Source of the DNA: Ilumatobacteraceae bacterium
GTDB taxonomy: Bacteria; Actinomycetota; Acidimicrobiia; Acidimicrobiales; Ilumatobacteraceae
NCBI GenBank assembly: GCA_021299715.1
Contig: JAJTEL010000002.1
Span: forward strand, 1 to 64,000
Reading direction: 5' to 3'
DNA length: 64,000 nucleotides
In this document: in pieces, positions 25,379 through 32,667 of the stretch
How positions within the stretch are numbered: position 1 is the stretch's first letter
How the letters are laid out: every line of letters begins with the position of its first letter
Made by a program: the position numbers and the translations under genes
Notes under the pieces: generated by a model
What the model was told of the DNA's origin: nothing
What the model saw: only the letters and a program-made list of their open reading frames with translations
The model's database searches: none

Positions 25379-26389
25379 ATGAACGCTTACGGCGCACAAT
25401 CACAACCAGGAATGCCGGTTCGTCCGGGAATGACAGTTCCGCTTCCAGGCCATCTCAACACGCATCGCGACAAGTTAATTGAGTTGGCCGATATGGGGTA
25501 CACCGATATATGGTCGGCTGAAGCAGACGGCGCAGACGCCTTCACTCCGCTTGCACTTGCTGCTGCATGGGAGCCGCGCTTGCGCTTGGGTACCGCAATT
25601 GTTCCCGCGTATACGCGTAGCCCAGCCTGTTTCGCACAATCTGTGGCGACGTTGGCCGATGCTGCACCCGGTCGTTTTGCCATTGGCATTGGTTCATCAA
25701 GCAATGTGATTGTCCAGAAGTGGAATGGCATTCCGTTTGACGAGCCATATAAGAAGGTTCGCGATGTTGTTCGTTTCTTGAACGATGCTTTGTCTGGCGA
25801 AAAAGTGGCCAAGCAGTACGACACCTTCAATGTGGATGGTTTCCGTTTAGGAATTCGCCCTGAAGTAAGGCCACAAATTTTGGTAGCAGCGCTGCGTGAA
25901 GGAATGTTGCGACTTGCAGCGCGTGAAGCAGACGGCGCAATCATTAACTGGCTCAGCCCAGAAGATGTGGTGCGCGTTGCAGAAGTGGTACGCAATGCGG
26001 CTGAAGGGTCGCCAAAAGAAATCGTGGCGCGAATCTTTGTGTGTCCATCGGAGAACACAGAAGTTGTGCGAGCCGCAGCACGGTTCGCAATTGCGGCGTA
26101 CTTGAATGTTCCTGTGTACGCACAGTTCCATGCATGGCTAGGTCGTGGTGATGAGTTGAAGGGAATGTGGGACATGTGGAAAGCGGGAGACCGCAAAGCC
26201 GCACTGGCCGCAATTCCTGATGAAGTTGTCGATCAACTCATTGTTCACGGTTCACCGGAGTATTGCCGCGAACGCATCCGCCAGTACTTCGACAATGGCG
26301 TCACCACATCGTCGTTGGCCATCATGCCGTTCGACCCGGAGTTGAACTATTGGGAAGCAGTGAAGTCACTGTCACCATCAGCTCACTAA
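25379..26389 (+). CDS. LLM-class (luciferase-like) oxidoreductase, probably F420-dependent
   Basis: A 336-residue TIM-barrel enzyme of the bacterial luciferase-like family. Features are the early G-Y-T-D-I-W-S-A-E strand, L-R-L-G-T-A-I-V-P-A-Y-T-R-S-P, the glycine-rich F-A-I-G-I-G-S-S-S segment and G-A-I-I-N-W-L-S in the C-terminal barrel half. Related actinobacterial enzymes use coenzyme F420 to reduce or oxidise small molecules; FMN use is the alternative. GGGGGA lies 4 nt before the ATG. It is 12 nt downstream of the thioesterase and 6 nt upstream of the ABC exporter. Confidence 0.88.
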   Translation: MNAYGAQSQPGMPVRPGMTVPLPGHLNTHRDKLIELADMGYTDIWSAEADGADAFTPLALAAAWEPRLRLGTAIVPAYTRSPACFAQSVATLADAAPGRFAIGIGSSSNVIVQKWNGIPFDEPYKKVRDVVRFLNDALSGEKVAKQYDTFNVDGFRLGIRPEVRPQILVAALREGMLRLAAREADGAIINWLSPEDVVRVAEVVRNAAEGSPKEIVARIFVCPSENTEVVRAAARFAIAAYLNVPVYAQFHAWLGRGDELKGMWDMWKAGDRKAALAAIPDEVVDQLIVHGSPEYCRERIRQYFDNGVTTSSLAIMPFDPELNYWEAVKSLSPSAH

Positions 26390-26395
26390 GAATCA

Positions 26396-28165
26396 ATGTC
26401 CGACCCTGATCGCCCTACCCGTGAGGGATGGAAACTTCTTCTCAGCACGTTGCGTGTTCAACGCGCAGGTTTGGCGACGGGTGCTTTGGTGGGCTTGGCG
26501 TGGACACTTGGCAAGGTGGCGGTTCCTCAACTAACCAAGTTGGCTATCGACCGTGGCATTGAAAAGAATGGTTCACTCATCTTTTGGACGCTTCTCATCT
26601 TGGCTGCTGCAACCATTGCGGGCTTCTTTGCCGCGTGGCGTCGTTTTATTGCATTTCGTGAAAGCCGATTGACTGAAACTCTCTTGCGAGAGCGAATCTT
26701 TGCTCACTTGCAAGGACTTCACGTGGGGTTTCACGACCGTGCTCAAACTGGTCAGCTAATGAGCAGATCTTCTAGTGACCTGCAACAAGTACAGGGATTT
26801 GTAGTCAACATTCCCATCTTTGTTTCGCAGATCACCATGGTTCTCGCCGTGGTCATAGTCCTGTTTTCGTCAGATGCCTTGCTTGCCGCGGTGTCGCTTG
26901 CGCCGCTTCCGTTTATCAACGTGTCGGCACGGTCTTTCTCGCACAAGATTCACCCTGCTGTGTTGGCAGTTCAGCAAGAACAAGCCCAACTTGCCAATGT
27001 TGTTGAAGAAAGTGTGTCGGGTGTTCGCGTCATTAAAGGTTTCGGCGCCGAAGGTGTTCAGCAACGCAAATTAGAAACCGAAGCAAACGACATTCAGCGC
27101 GAGTCCATGCGCGCTGCGCGAATTCGCAGTCGTTTTCTCCCCGCTATTGACTTGCTGCCGTCATTGGGTCTTGTGGCAGTTCTTGGTCTTGGTGGTCATC
27201 GGGTTATCAACGGCGACATGACATTGGGCGGACTCGTTGCGTTCAACACATATCTCACCATGCTTATTTGGCCAATGAGAAACATCGGTATGACCGTGGC
27301 GTTCGGGCAACGTGCTGCATCGGCCCTGTTGCGGGTGAATGAGATTTTGTCTGAAGAGCCGGCCATTGCAGATCCCGCACATCCGAAGAAACTTCCCGCT
27401 TCTGGACTTGCGCAACCCGTTGGTGCGGTGCGGTTTGATGCTGTCCGTTTCGGTTACGACATTGGCCATACAGATGTGCGTGTGTTGAACGGACTGAGTT
27501 TGGATATTCAACCGGGCGAGTCGGTGGCCATTGTGGGTGCAACGGGGTCTGGAAAGTCCACTATCACTCGACTTCTGCTTCGCTTTTATGACCCGCAATC
27601 CGGATCGGTGACGCTAGACGGCATAGATCTTCGTGAACTGAAACTGTCCGACTTACGACGTGCAGTTGGTGTCGTGTTTGAGGACACTTTGCTGTTTCAC
27701 GACACGGTGTCAGCAAACATTGCCTTCGCCAAACCAGGGATTGATTCCGAGATTGTGGTGCGAGCAGCAAAGTTGGCAGGCGCTCACGACTTTGTGATGC
27801 AGTTGCCAGAGAAGTACGACACCGTTTTGGGAGAACGAGGGTTCTCGCTGTCTGGTGGACAACGTCAACGTATTGCTATTGCGCGAGCCATCGTTGCCGA
27901 CCCACGAGTGTTGGTGTTGGACGACGCGACATCTGCCGTAGACCCCACGAAAGAGCATGAAATTCGCGACGCACTAGCAACGGTGATGCGTGGGCGTACC
28001 ACGTTGGTCATTGCTCATCGTCCCGCCACTATTGAATTAGCCGACCGCGCGGTGTTGTTAGACAATGGTGTGATCGCTGCAGTGGGAACACACCACGAGT
28101 TGTTGGCAACAAACAATCGCTATCGCGAAGTCCTTGCGGCCATGTCGCACACGGTGGGTGAGTAG
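26396..28165 (+). CDS. ABC exporter half, degenerate ATP site
   Basis: A 589-residue half-transporter with six membrane spans (about 1-320) and an ATPase domain. Walker A is G-A-T-G-S-G-K-S-T near 380, signature L-S-G-G-Q-R-Q-R is canonical, but Walker B ends in L-D-D-A-T-S, so Asp replaces the catalytic Glu. This is the pattern of the first subunit in heterodimeric exporters such as TM287/288 or mycobacterial Rv1273c/Rv1272c, where one site only binds ATP. It is 2 nt upstream of the second half, which has the complementary features. Likely exports a lipid or hydrophobic compound; substrate unknown. Confidence 0.93.
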   Translation: MSDPDRPTREGWKLLLSTLRVQRAGLATGALVGLAWTLGKVAVPQLTKLAIDRGIEKNGSLIFWTLLILAAATIAGFFAAWRRFIAFRESRLTETLLRERIFAHLQGLHVGFHDRAQTGQLMSRSSSDLQQVQGFVVNIPIFVSQITMVLAVVIVLFSSDALLAAVSLAPLPFINVSARSFSHKIHPAVLAVQQEQAQLANVVEESVSGVRVIKGFGAEGVQQRKLETEANDIQRESMRAARIRSRFLPAIDLLPSLGLVAVLGLGGHRVINGDMTLGGLVAFNTYLTMLIWPMRNIGMTVAFGQRAASALLRVNEILSEEPAIADPAHPKKLPASGLAQPVGAVRFDAVRFGYDIGHTDVRVLNGLSLDIQPGESVAIVGATGSGKSTITRLLLRFYDPQSGSVTLDGIDLRELKLSDLRRAVGVVFEDTLLFHDTVSANIAFAKPGIDSEIVVRAAKLAGAHDFVMQLPEKYDTVLGERGFSLSGGQRQRIAIARAIVADPRVLVLDDATSAVDPTKEHEIRDALATVMRGRTTLVIAHRPATIELADRAVLLDNGVIAAVGTHHELLATNNRYREVLAAMSHTVGE

Positions 28166-28167
28166 GT

Positions 28168-29973
28168 ATGTGGTCTGGTGGCGGTCGCGGCGGAGGCAGA
28201 AGCGGAATTGACGAAGACGACAAACTGAACCGCACTCAAACACGCGTGGTGTTGGCCCGCAGTATTCGTATGGCGGGGGAGTTCCGTCGTCATGCCGCCT
28301 GGGCACTTGTTTTGGTCACTATCACCGTGCTGTGCACGCTTGCTGGACCTGTTTTGGTGCGCCACGGAATCGATGCGGGTATCAAGGCTAAAGACGCGAG
28401 CGCATTGAATATCACAGTCGTCGCGTACCTGGTGGTGGTGGCTATTGCTTATGTGATCGGCCGCATGCAGTACGTGGTGTTGAACAAAGCCGGCGAAGGG
28501 TTCCTGCGCCTGTTGCGAGTGAAGGTGTTTGCGCAGTTGCAACGCCAGTCAATGGCGTTCTTCGATCGCGAGAAGGCCGGTGTTCTTGTTGCGCGCATGA
28601 CGGCTGACATTGAGTCAATGGCCGAACTGGTGCAGTGGGGGCTAATGCAGTTCTTGTCTGCGTTCTTGCTGCTGTTCCTGGCCTTCTTCTTGTTGCTCAG
28701 TTTGTCGTGGCAACTCACGTTGATCACTCTCATCGTGTTCCCATTCCTTATTGCTGCGTCGGTGAAGTTTCAACGGGACTCCAACCGTGCGTATTTGGAA
28801 GTGCGCGAGAAGGTGGGTGCCAACCTTTCTGCTCTGCAAGAGGGCATTACTGGTGTACGCGTGATTCAGGCCTATGCACGCGAAGACGAACAGATTCGTC
28901 GATTTGAGGAGTCGAACCGCGCCTTGTTCCGCAGTCACATGTACAGCGTGAAAGTCAGTACTTGGTACTTCGGGCTTATCGAGTTTGCCGGTATTGCATC
29001 GTCGGCATTAATTGTGGGTGTAGGTGGCTGGCTGGTGCATCGAGGCACAGTGTCATTGGGAACCGTTGTTGCTTTTGTGTTGTTGTTGGCCAACTTGTTC
29101 GACCCTGTTCAGCAGTTGTCGCAGTTGTACAACACCCTTCAGTCCGCAGCGGCCGCATTGCACAAGTTGTTTGGCATTTTGGATGCTGTTCCCGATGTCA
29201 ATGAATCTGATTCGCCCGTGTCACTGCCCGCAACTGGTGATGTAGAAGTGCGAGACATCTCTTTCACGTACGCAAGCGGTTCACAGCCGGCTTTGTCGAA
29301 TGTGAGTGTCACGTTGACTGCAGGAACTCGCTTGGCGCTGGTGGGACCAACAGGTGCTGGTAAGTCCACCTTGGCCAAACTGATGGCGCGTCTGTACGAC
29401 CCGCAGACAGGTCAGGTTCTCTTTGGGGGAGTAGACCTTCGCGATTCATCACTTGAAGATTTACGCAAGCGCATTGTGGTTATTCCTCAAGAGGGCTTCT
29501 TGTTCGACGGTTCTGTGCGCGACAATTTGCTGATTGCTCGACCCGATGCAACAGAAGACATGTTGCTCGGCGCATTGAACAACTTGGGTTTACGCGAACG
29601 ATTTGAGTCTCTCCCCGAAGGTTTAGATACGCAAGTACGTGAGCGCGGTTCGCGATTGTCGGCAGGGGAGCGTCAATTGGTGGCACTCTCGCGTGCGGCA
29701 TTGGTAGACCCAGCTGTGTTGGTGTTGGATGAAGCAACTTCGAACTTGGACCCTGGCACTGAGATGTTGATTGAGGCTGCGCTAGAGAAGTTGATGGCTG
29801 GCAGGTCTGTGATAGTGGTTGCGCACCGGTTGTCCACTGTGCAGCGCGCCGACAAGATTGCTGTGGTGTCAGATGCTCGCATTACAGAGATTGGCTCGCA
29901 TGATGAGTTGATTGCTATGGGTGGTCATTACGCAGCGTTAGTGAACAACTGGAACAAATCCCAACCGCAATGA
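28168..29973 (+). CDS. ABC exporter half, active ATP site
   Basis: A 601-residue half-transporter. After a Gly/Arg-rich N-terminus come six spans, then an ATPase domain with Walker A G-P-T-G-A-G-K-S-T near 392, a deviant signature L-S-A-G-E-R-Q and a canonical Walker B with L-D-E-A-T-S near 516. Its normal Walker B pairs with the canonical signature of the upstream half, and its deviant signature completes the degenerate site, so the two genes encode one asymmetric dimer. It ends the operon that begins at 24566. About 100 bp without a gene follow. Confidence 0.93.
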   Translation: MWSGGGRGGGRSGIDEDDKLNRTQTRVVLARSIRMAGEFRRHAAWALVLVTITVLCTLAGPVLVRHGIDAGIKAKDASALNITVVAYLVVVAIAYVIGRMQYVVLNKAGEGFLRLLRVKVFAQLQRQSMAFFDREKAGVLVARMTADIESMAELVQWGLMQFLSAFLLLFLAFFLLLSLSWQLTLITLIVFPFLIAASVKFQRDSNRAYLEVREKVGANLSALQEGITGVRVIQAYAREDEQIRRFEESNRALFRSHMYSVKVSTWYFGLIEFAGIASSALIVGVGGWLVHRGTVSLGTVVAFVLLLANLFDPVQQLSQLYNTLQSAAAALHKLFGILDAVPDVNESDSPVSLPATGDVEVRDISFTYASGSQPALSNVSVTLTAGTRLALVGPTGAGKSTLAKLMARLYDPQTGQVLFGGVDLRDSSLEDLRKRIVVIPQEGFLFDGSVRDNLLIARPDATEDMLLGALNNLGLRERFESLPEGLDTQVRERGSRLSAGERQLVALSRAALVDPAVLVLDEATSNLDPGTEMLIEAALEKLMAGRSVIVVAHRLSTVQRADKIAVVSDARITEIGSHDELIAMGGHYAALVNNWNKSQPQ

Positions 29974-30009
29974 GTCCTGTGGGATGCAGGAACTGTCGGC
30001 AAGAGATCA

Positions 30010-30024
30010 CGTGAAATGTTCACG
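30010..30024. repeat. Short inverted repeat in the intergenic gap
   Basis: CGTGAA and TTCACG around a 3-nt loop, 36 bp after the exporter gene. No T run follows, so a terminator is not supported. It may be an operator for the serine hydrolase or chance. Confidence 0.25.
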
Positions 30025-30079
30025 AGCCAAACGGAATACAGCCAATAGCCACCACATCGTCCGCGTGAAACACACAAAG

Positions 30080-30085
30080 TAGTGT
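30080..30085 (+). promoter_or_regulatory. Possible -10 box for the serine hydrolase
   Basis: TAGTGT would start transcription near 30092, upstream of an AAGGGGGG Shine-Dalgarno. This favours the ATG at 30107 over the GTG at 30086. Confidence 0.35.
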
Positions 30086-30106
30086 GTGACAAAACAAGGG
30101 GGGCCA

Positions 30107-31237
30107 ATGGTTGCAGTTCAAGGAAAAGTTCAGTCTGGCTTCGAAGGTGTCAGCGAAGCATTCGCTGCCAACTTTGCCAACGACTTTGAAGTAGGCGCAT
30201 CTGTCGCAGTCGTGCATAAGGGTGAGCTTGTGGTGGACATCTGGGGTGGTCATGCCGATATCGAACGGACTGCTCCATGGCAGGGCGACACCATTGTCAA
30301 TGTGTGGTCCACAACGAAGACCATGATGTTTCTCACACTTCTCACGCTCGCAGATAGAGGAGAAATCTCACTCTCAGACCCAGTGCACAAGTATTGGCCG
30401 GAGTTCAAGACAAACGGCAAAGAGTCGGTTGAAATTCGTCATCTCATGGCTCACACCGCTGGACTCTCCGGCTGGGACGAGCCAATGACGGAGCAAGACC
30501 TGCATGACCATAACAAGTGCGCCTCGCTGCTCGCTACGCAGGCACCGTGGTGGCAACCAGGGTCACAGTCGGGCTATCACGCGATTTCACAGGGGTATCT
30601 AATTGGTGAAGTCGTCAGGCGTGTCACGGGACAGTCGCTGGGTTTATTTTTTCAGCAGAATTTTGCCGAACCGCTGGGCGCTGATTTCCACATCGGCACG
30701 GATGCCCAGCACGATCATCGCGTGTCTGCGGTCATCCCCAATGATTCTGCAGTGACGTCCACCATGGACCCCACGGGTGTTGCTGCCCGCACGTTTTCGA
30801 ATCCGATGATGAATGCACGCATGGCGCTTACAGAGGCTTGGCGTCGTTGCGAGAGCCCCGCAGCTAATGGTCACGGCAACGCTCGTTCCGTTGCTCAACT
30901 GCAATCCATCATCTCCCACGGCGGTGAAGCAATGGGCACGCGGTTCCTGTCCGCGTCGGGCGTCGAAGCACTCTTCGCAGAGCAAGCCAGTGGGGTTGAT
31001 CTTGTGCTTGGTGTGCCAATGAAGTTCGGCATGGGTTACGGGCTCGTTTCCGAATACAGCCCGATCAGTCCGAATGCACGTGCTTGTTTCTGGGGTGGTT
31101 GGGGTGGCTCGCTTGTCGTGAACGATCTCGATGCAGAACTTACTTTCGCCTACGTCATGAATCGCATGGGCGATGGAACAGTGGGGGACATGCGCGCTGC
31201 TGGACCTCTCATGGCCACTTTTGGTGCCATCGCCTGA
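30107..31237 (+). CDS. Beta-lactamase-family serine hydrolase (EstB-like esterase type)
   Basis: A 376-residue class-C beta-lactamase fold protein. The S-x-x-K motif is S-T-T-K at 68-71, the tyrosine motif is S-G-Y-H-A (Tyr157), and W-G-G-W-G-G-S stands near the C-terminal strand where the K/H-T-G motif would be. This pattern fits carboxylesterases of the EstB/LACT-like group rather than true beta-lactamases. There is no signal peptide. A strong AAGGGGGG precedes the ATG at 30107. Its last codons and stop lie inside the first copy of a 55-bp repeat shared with the metH end, so an insertion has occurred immediately downstream. Confidence 0.88.
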   Translation: MVAVQGKVQSGFEGVSEAFAANFANDFEVGASVAVVHKGELVVDIWGGHADIERTAPWQGDTIVNVWSTTKTMMFLTLLTLADRGEISLSDPVHKYWPEFKTNGKESVEIRHLMAHTAGLSGWDEPMTEQDLHDHNKCASLLATQAPWWQPGSQSGYHAISQGYLIGEVVRRVTGQSLGLFFQQNFAEPLGADFHIGTDAQHDHRVSAVIPNDSAVTSTMDPTGVAARTFSNPMMNARMALTEAWRRCESPAANGHGNARSVAQLQSIISHGGEAMGTRFLSASGVEALFAEQASGVDLVLGVPMKFGMGYGLVSEYSPISPNARACFWGGWGGSLVVNDLDAELTFAYVMNRMGDGTVGDMRAAGPLMATFGAIA

Positions 31238-31283
31238 TTAGGTGCTCTAGTCGCGGGCGACGAAGTGCTTGGCTTTGGGGTGG
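31229..31283. repeat. 55-bp direct repeat, copy 1
   Basis: Matches 32613-32667 over 55 bp with one mismatch (G at 31267, A at 32651). Copy 1 contains the stop codon of the serine hydrolase followed by a dead copy of the last 37 bp of metH. Flanking sequence diverges at once on both sides. Together the copies bracket a 1329-bp segment. Confidence 0.97.
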
Positions 31284-31313
31284 CGTTGTCTCGGTCTCTG
31301 GCCAATAGAAATA

Positions 31314-32600
31314 TCAATGTTGGTTGTTGAGTTCTGCCGCGAACTTTGTCTCGGAAGTTACGTAACGAGACCCGAATCTTCGGTGGCAGTATTCACCGAC
31401 AGCTATCAGCGCTGCTGCGTAGATGCATGCAATCATCCATGTGGGGATGCCGAGATTCACTAGAAGATGGCCAAAGAGGTAGACGACAATGAACACCCAG
31501 GACACGAGGAACAACGGTGGAAAGAAGAAAGACATGAAGACGAGTATCAATCCAACGGGGGCCACTACGAGTAATGCCCATACAACTGACATATAAGAAC
31601 GCCTGCGAGAAATCCTAAGGTGCTTGCGTTGCGCCGTGGTTAGATGTTCTTTGTTGTCGGCGGCAACGATGGCTTCCTCATGAAACTTGACGGCCCAACT
31701 TCTGAAATTCTCGCGTGCGATGGAAGCCTGAGCCTTCTGCGCCTGTTTGAGAGACTTGGCTGACTCGCGAGCGAGTTTTTCCTGTTCTTGTCGTCGAAGA
31801 CGTTCTGCGTTTGCAGCGGCTTCCTTCTCTTGCGCTCTCTTTTTGACAAGTTGTTCCCGTTCGTTTCGCTTTGCTTCCTCCAAGAGTCGGCGAGCAACTT
31901 CTGCCCTCGCGGCTGACTCTTCGGCAGCACGAGCAGTTTCGATTTTTTCTTGGGATCTTTTTTTCTGTCTAAGTTCGGCAGCACGAGCAGTTTCGATTTT
32001 TTCTTGGGATTTTTTCTTCTGTCGTAATTTGGTTGAGTACCCGCGAAAAATTGCCATAACATCCGAGACTTCTCTAGATAGAGGTGGTGGATTTGGGTGG
32101 CTCGAACTATGTCGCGCTTTCTTTGAACGTTCAAAGTCTTTCTCGGAAATCGAGGCTCGTTGTTCGGGCATCAAATCCCAGTAGTCGAGCAGGCCGTCGA
32201 ACAAGTCTTCCCATCTTCTGAGAAGGTCTTGACGTTGGCGTCGGGTAGCAAACTTCTCCTGAGACCACTCGGACTGCAACCGATTCCAAAGTCTGTCAAA
32301 GCGGTCGCGACCGAGGATGATCTCGTTCAGGCGTCTCAGGATGGCTGAGTGCCCAGAGACATCCCACTGGTCGATGGTTGGATCGTAATGAGCAATTGTG
32401 TTGCGCAAGTCTCGAAGCTCGCTCGCGAGGAGGTCTTGTGAATCTAGGAACCTAAGGCAAGCGATGCGACGTTCTGTTTCGAGTTCGTTTAACGGATCTA
32501 CTGACGATTGATTGCTGATGCTCAGCCACACTTTCTGGCGTTCAAGAATTGCCCAGAGTTCAAGGAACTCATGCTTGGCATTAACACTTTCTCTCCCCAT
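31314..32600 (-). CDS. HEPN-like, coiled-coil, membrane-anchored accessory protein
   Basis: A 428-residue protein I cannot match to a named family. Residues 1-150 are helical and contain L-R-D-L-R-N-T-I-A-H (62-71); Arg66-x4-His71 fits the Rx4-6H motif of HEPN ribonucleases. Residues 150-190 are polar. Residues 191-295 form a highly charged coiled coil rich in K, E, R and A, with an 18-residue unit repeated in tandem at 192-227. Residues 337-403 contain two or three hydrophobic spans (about 337-360, 362-384, 386-403). The tail is short and basic. The order suggests a nuclease-like or sensor head on a stalk anchored in the inner membrane. It lies in the inserted element, 30 nt after metH on the same strand, with TATTCT 7 nt before its ATG. 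A defence role is a hypothesis. Confidence 0.7.
   Translation of the reverse strand: MGRESVNAKHEFLELWAILERQKVWLSISNQSSVDPLNELETERRIACLRFLDSQDLLASELRDLRNTIAHYDPTIDQWDVSGHSAILRRLNEIILGRDRFDRLWNRLQSEWSQEKFATRRQRQDLLRRWEDLFDGLLDYWDLMPEQRASISEKDFERSKKARHSSSHPNPPPLSREVSDVMAIFRGYSTKLRQKKKSQEKIETARAAELRQKKRSQEKIETARAAEESAARAEVARRLLEEAKRNEREQLVKKRAQEKEAAANAERLRRQEQEKLARESAKSLKQAQKAQASIARENFRSWAVKFHEEAIVAADNKEHLTTAQRKHLRISRRRSYMSVVWALLVVAPVGLILVFMSFFFPPLFLVSWVFIVVYLFGHLLVNLGIPTWMIACIYAAALIAVGEYCHRRFGSRYVTSETKFAAELNNQH
31921..32028 (-). repeat. 54-bp tandem duplication inside the coiled coil
   Basis: Two adjoining 54-bp units (31921-31974 and 31975-32028) differ at only a few bases and encode two near-identical 18-residue segments (L-R-Q-K-K-K/R-S-Q-E-K-I-E-T-A-R-A-A-E). 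The unit is in frame and lengthens the coiled coil by about 27 angstroms, so it is probably a recent duplication. Confidence 0.95.
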
Positions 32601-32607
32601 ATCCGCG

Positions 32608-32613
32608 AGAATA
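32608..32613 (-). promoter_or_regulatory. -10 box at the element/repeat junction
   Basis: TATTCT on the minus strand ends 7 nt before the ATG at 32600. Its first base is the last base of repeat copy 2, so the box is made by the junction. It fits the leaderless pattern used elsewhere in the window. Confidence 0.4.
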
Positions 32614-32667
32614 TCGCCTGATTAGGTGCTCTAGTCGCGGGCGACGAAGTACTTGGCTTTGGGGTGG
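32613..32667. repeat. 55-bp direct repeat, copy 2
   Basis: Contains the real last 37 bp and stop of metH (32631-32667) plus 18 bp beyond it. It matches 31229-31283 with one mismatch. Confidence 0.97.

Larger units (their letters stand above)
31229..32667. mobile_element. Single-gene inserted element flanked by 55-bp direct repeats
   Basis: The ancestral junction can be read as hydrolase stop, 18 bp, metH stop, on convergent strands. The present sequence has 1329 extra bp, of which 1287 encode one protein, with the junction duplicated on both sides. metH stays intact. No integrase, transposase or terminal inverted repeat is visible, and 55 bp is too long for a standard transposon target duplication. 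Integration by recombination at the metH 3' end, or a template-switch insertion, are both possible. The enclosed gene uses AGA arginine codons repeatedly (for example residues 3, 89, 103, 128, 129, 176, 211, 215), unlike most genes nearby, which supports foreign origin. Confidence 0.7.

Noticed and set aside
25387-26196. 269-codon minus-strand open frame opposite the LLM gene at 25379
   Set aside because: Low-complexity Ser/Ala/Arg translation; the plus-strand LLM protein is full length and family-like.
30086-30106. GTG start of the serine hydrolase at 30086
   Set aside because: The ATG at 30107 has AAGGGGGG just upstream, and a -10 box at 30080-30085 would start the mRNA after this GTG.
31284-32612. 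Insertion sequence or phage origin for the 31-32 kb element
   Set aside because: No transposase, integrase or terminal inverted repeats were found, and the repeats are far longer than common target duplications.
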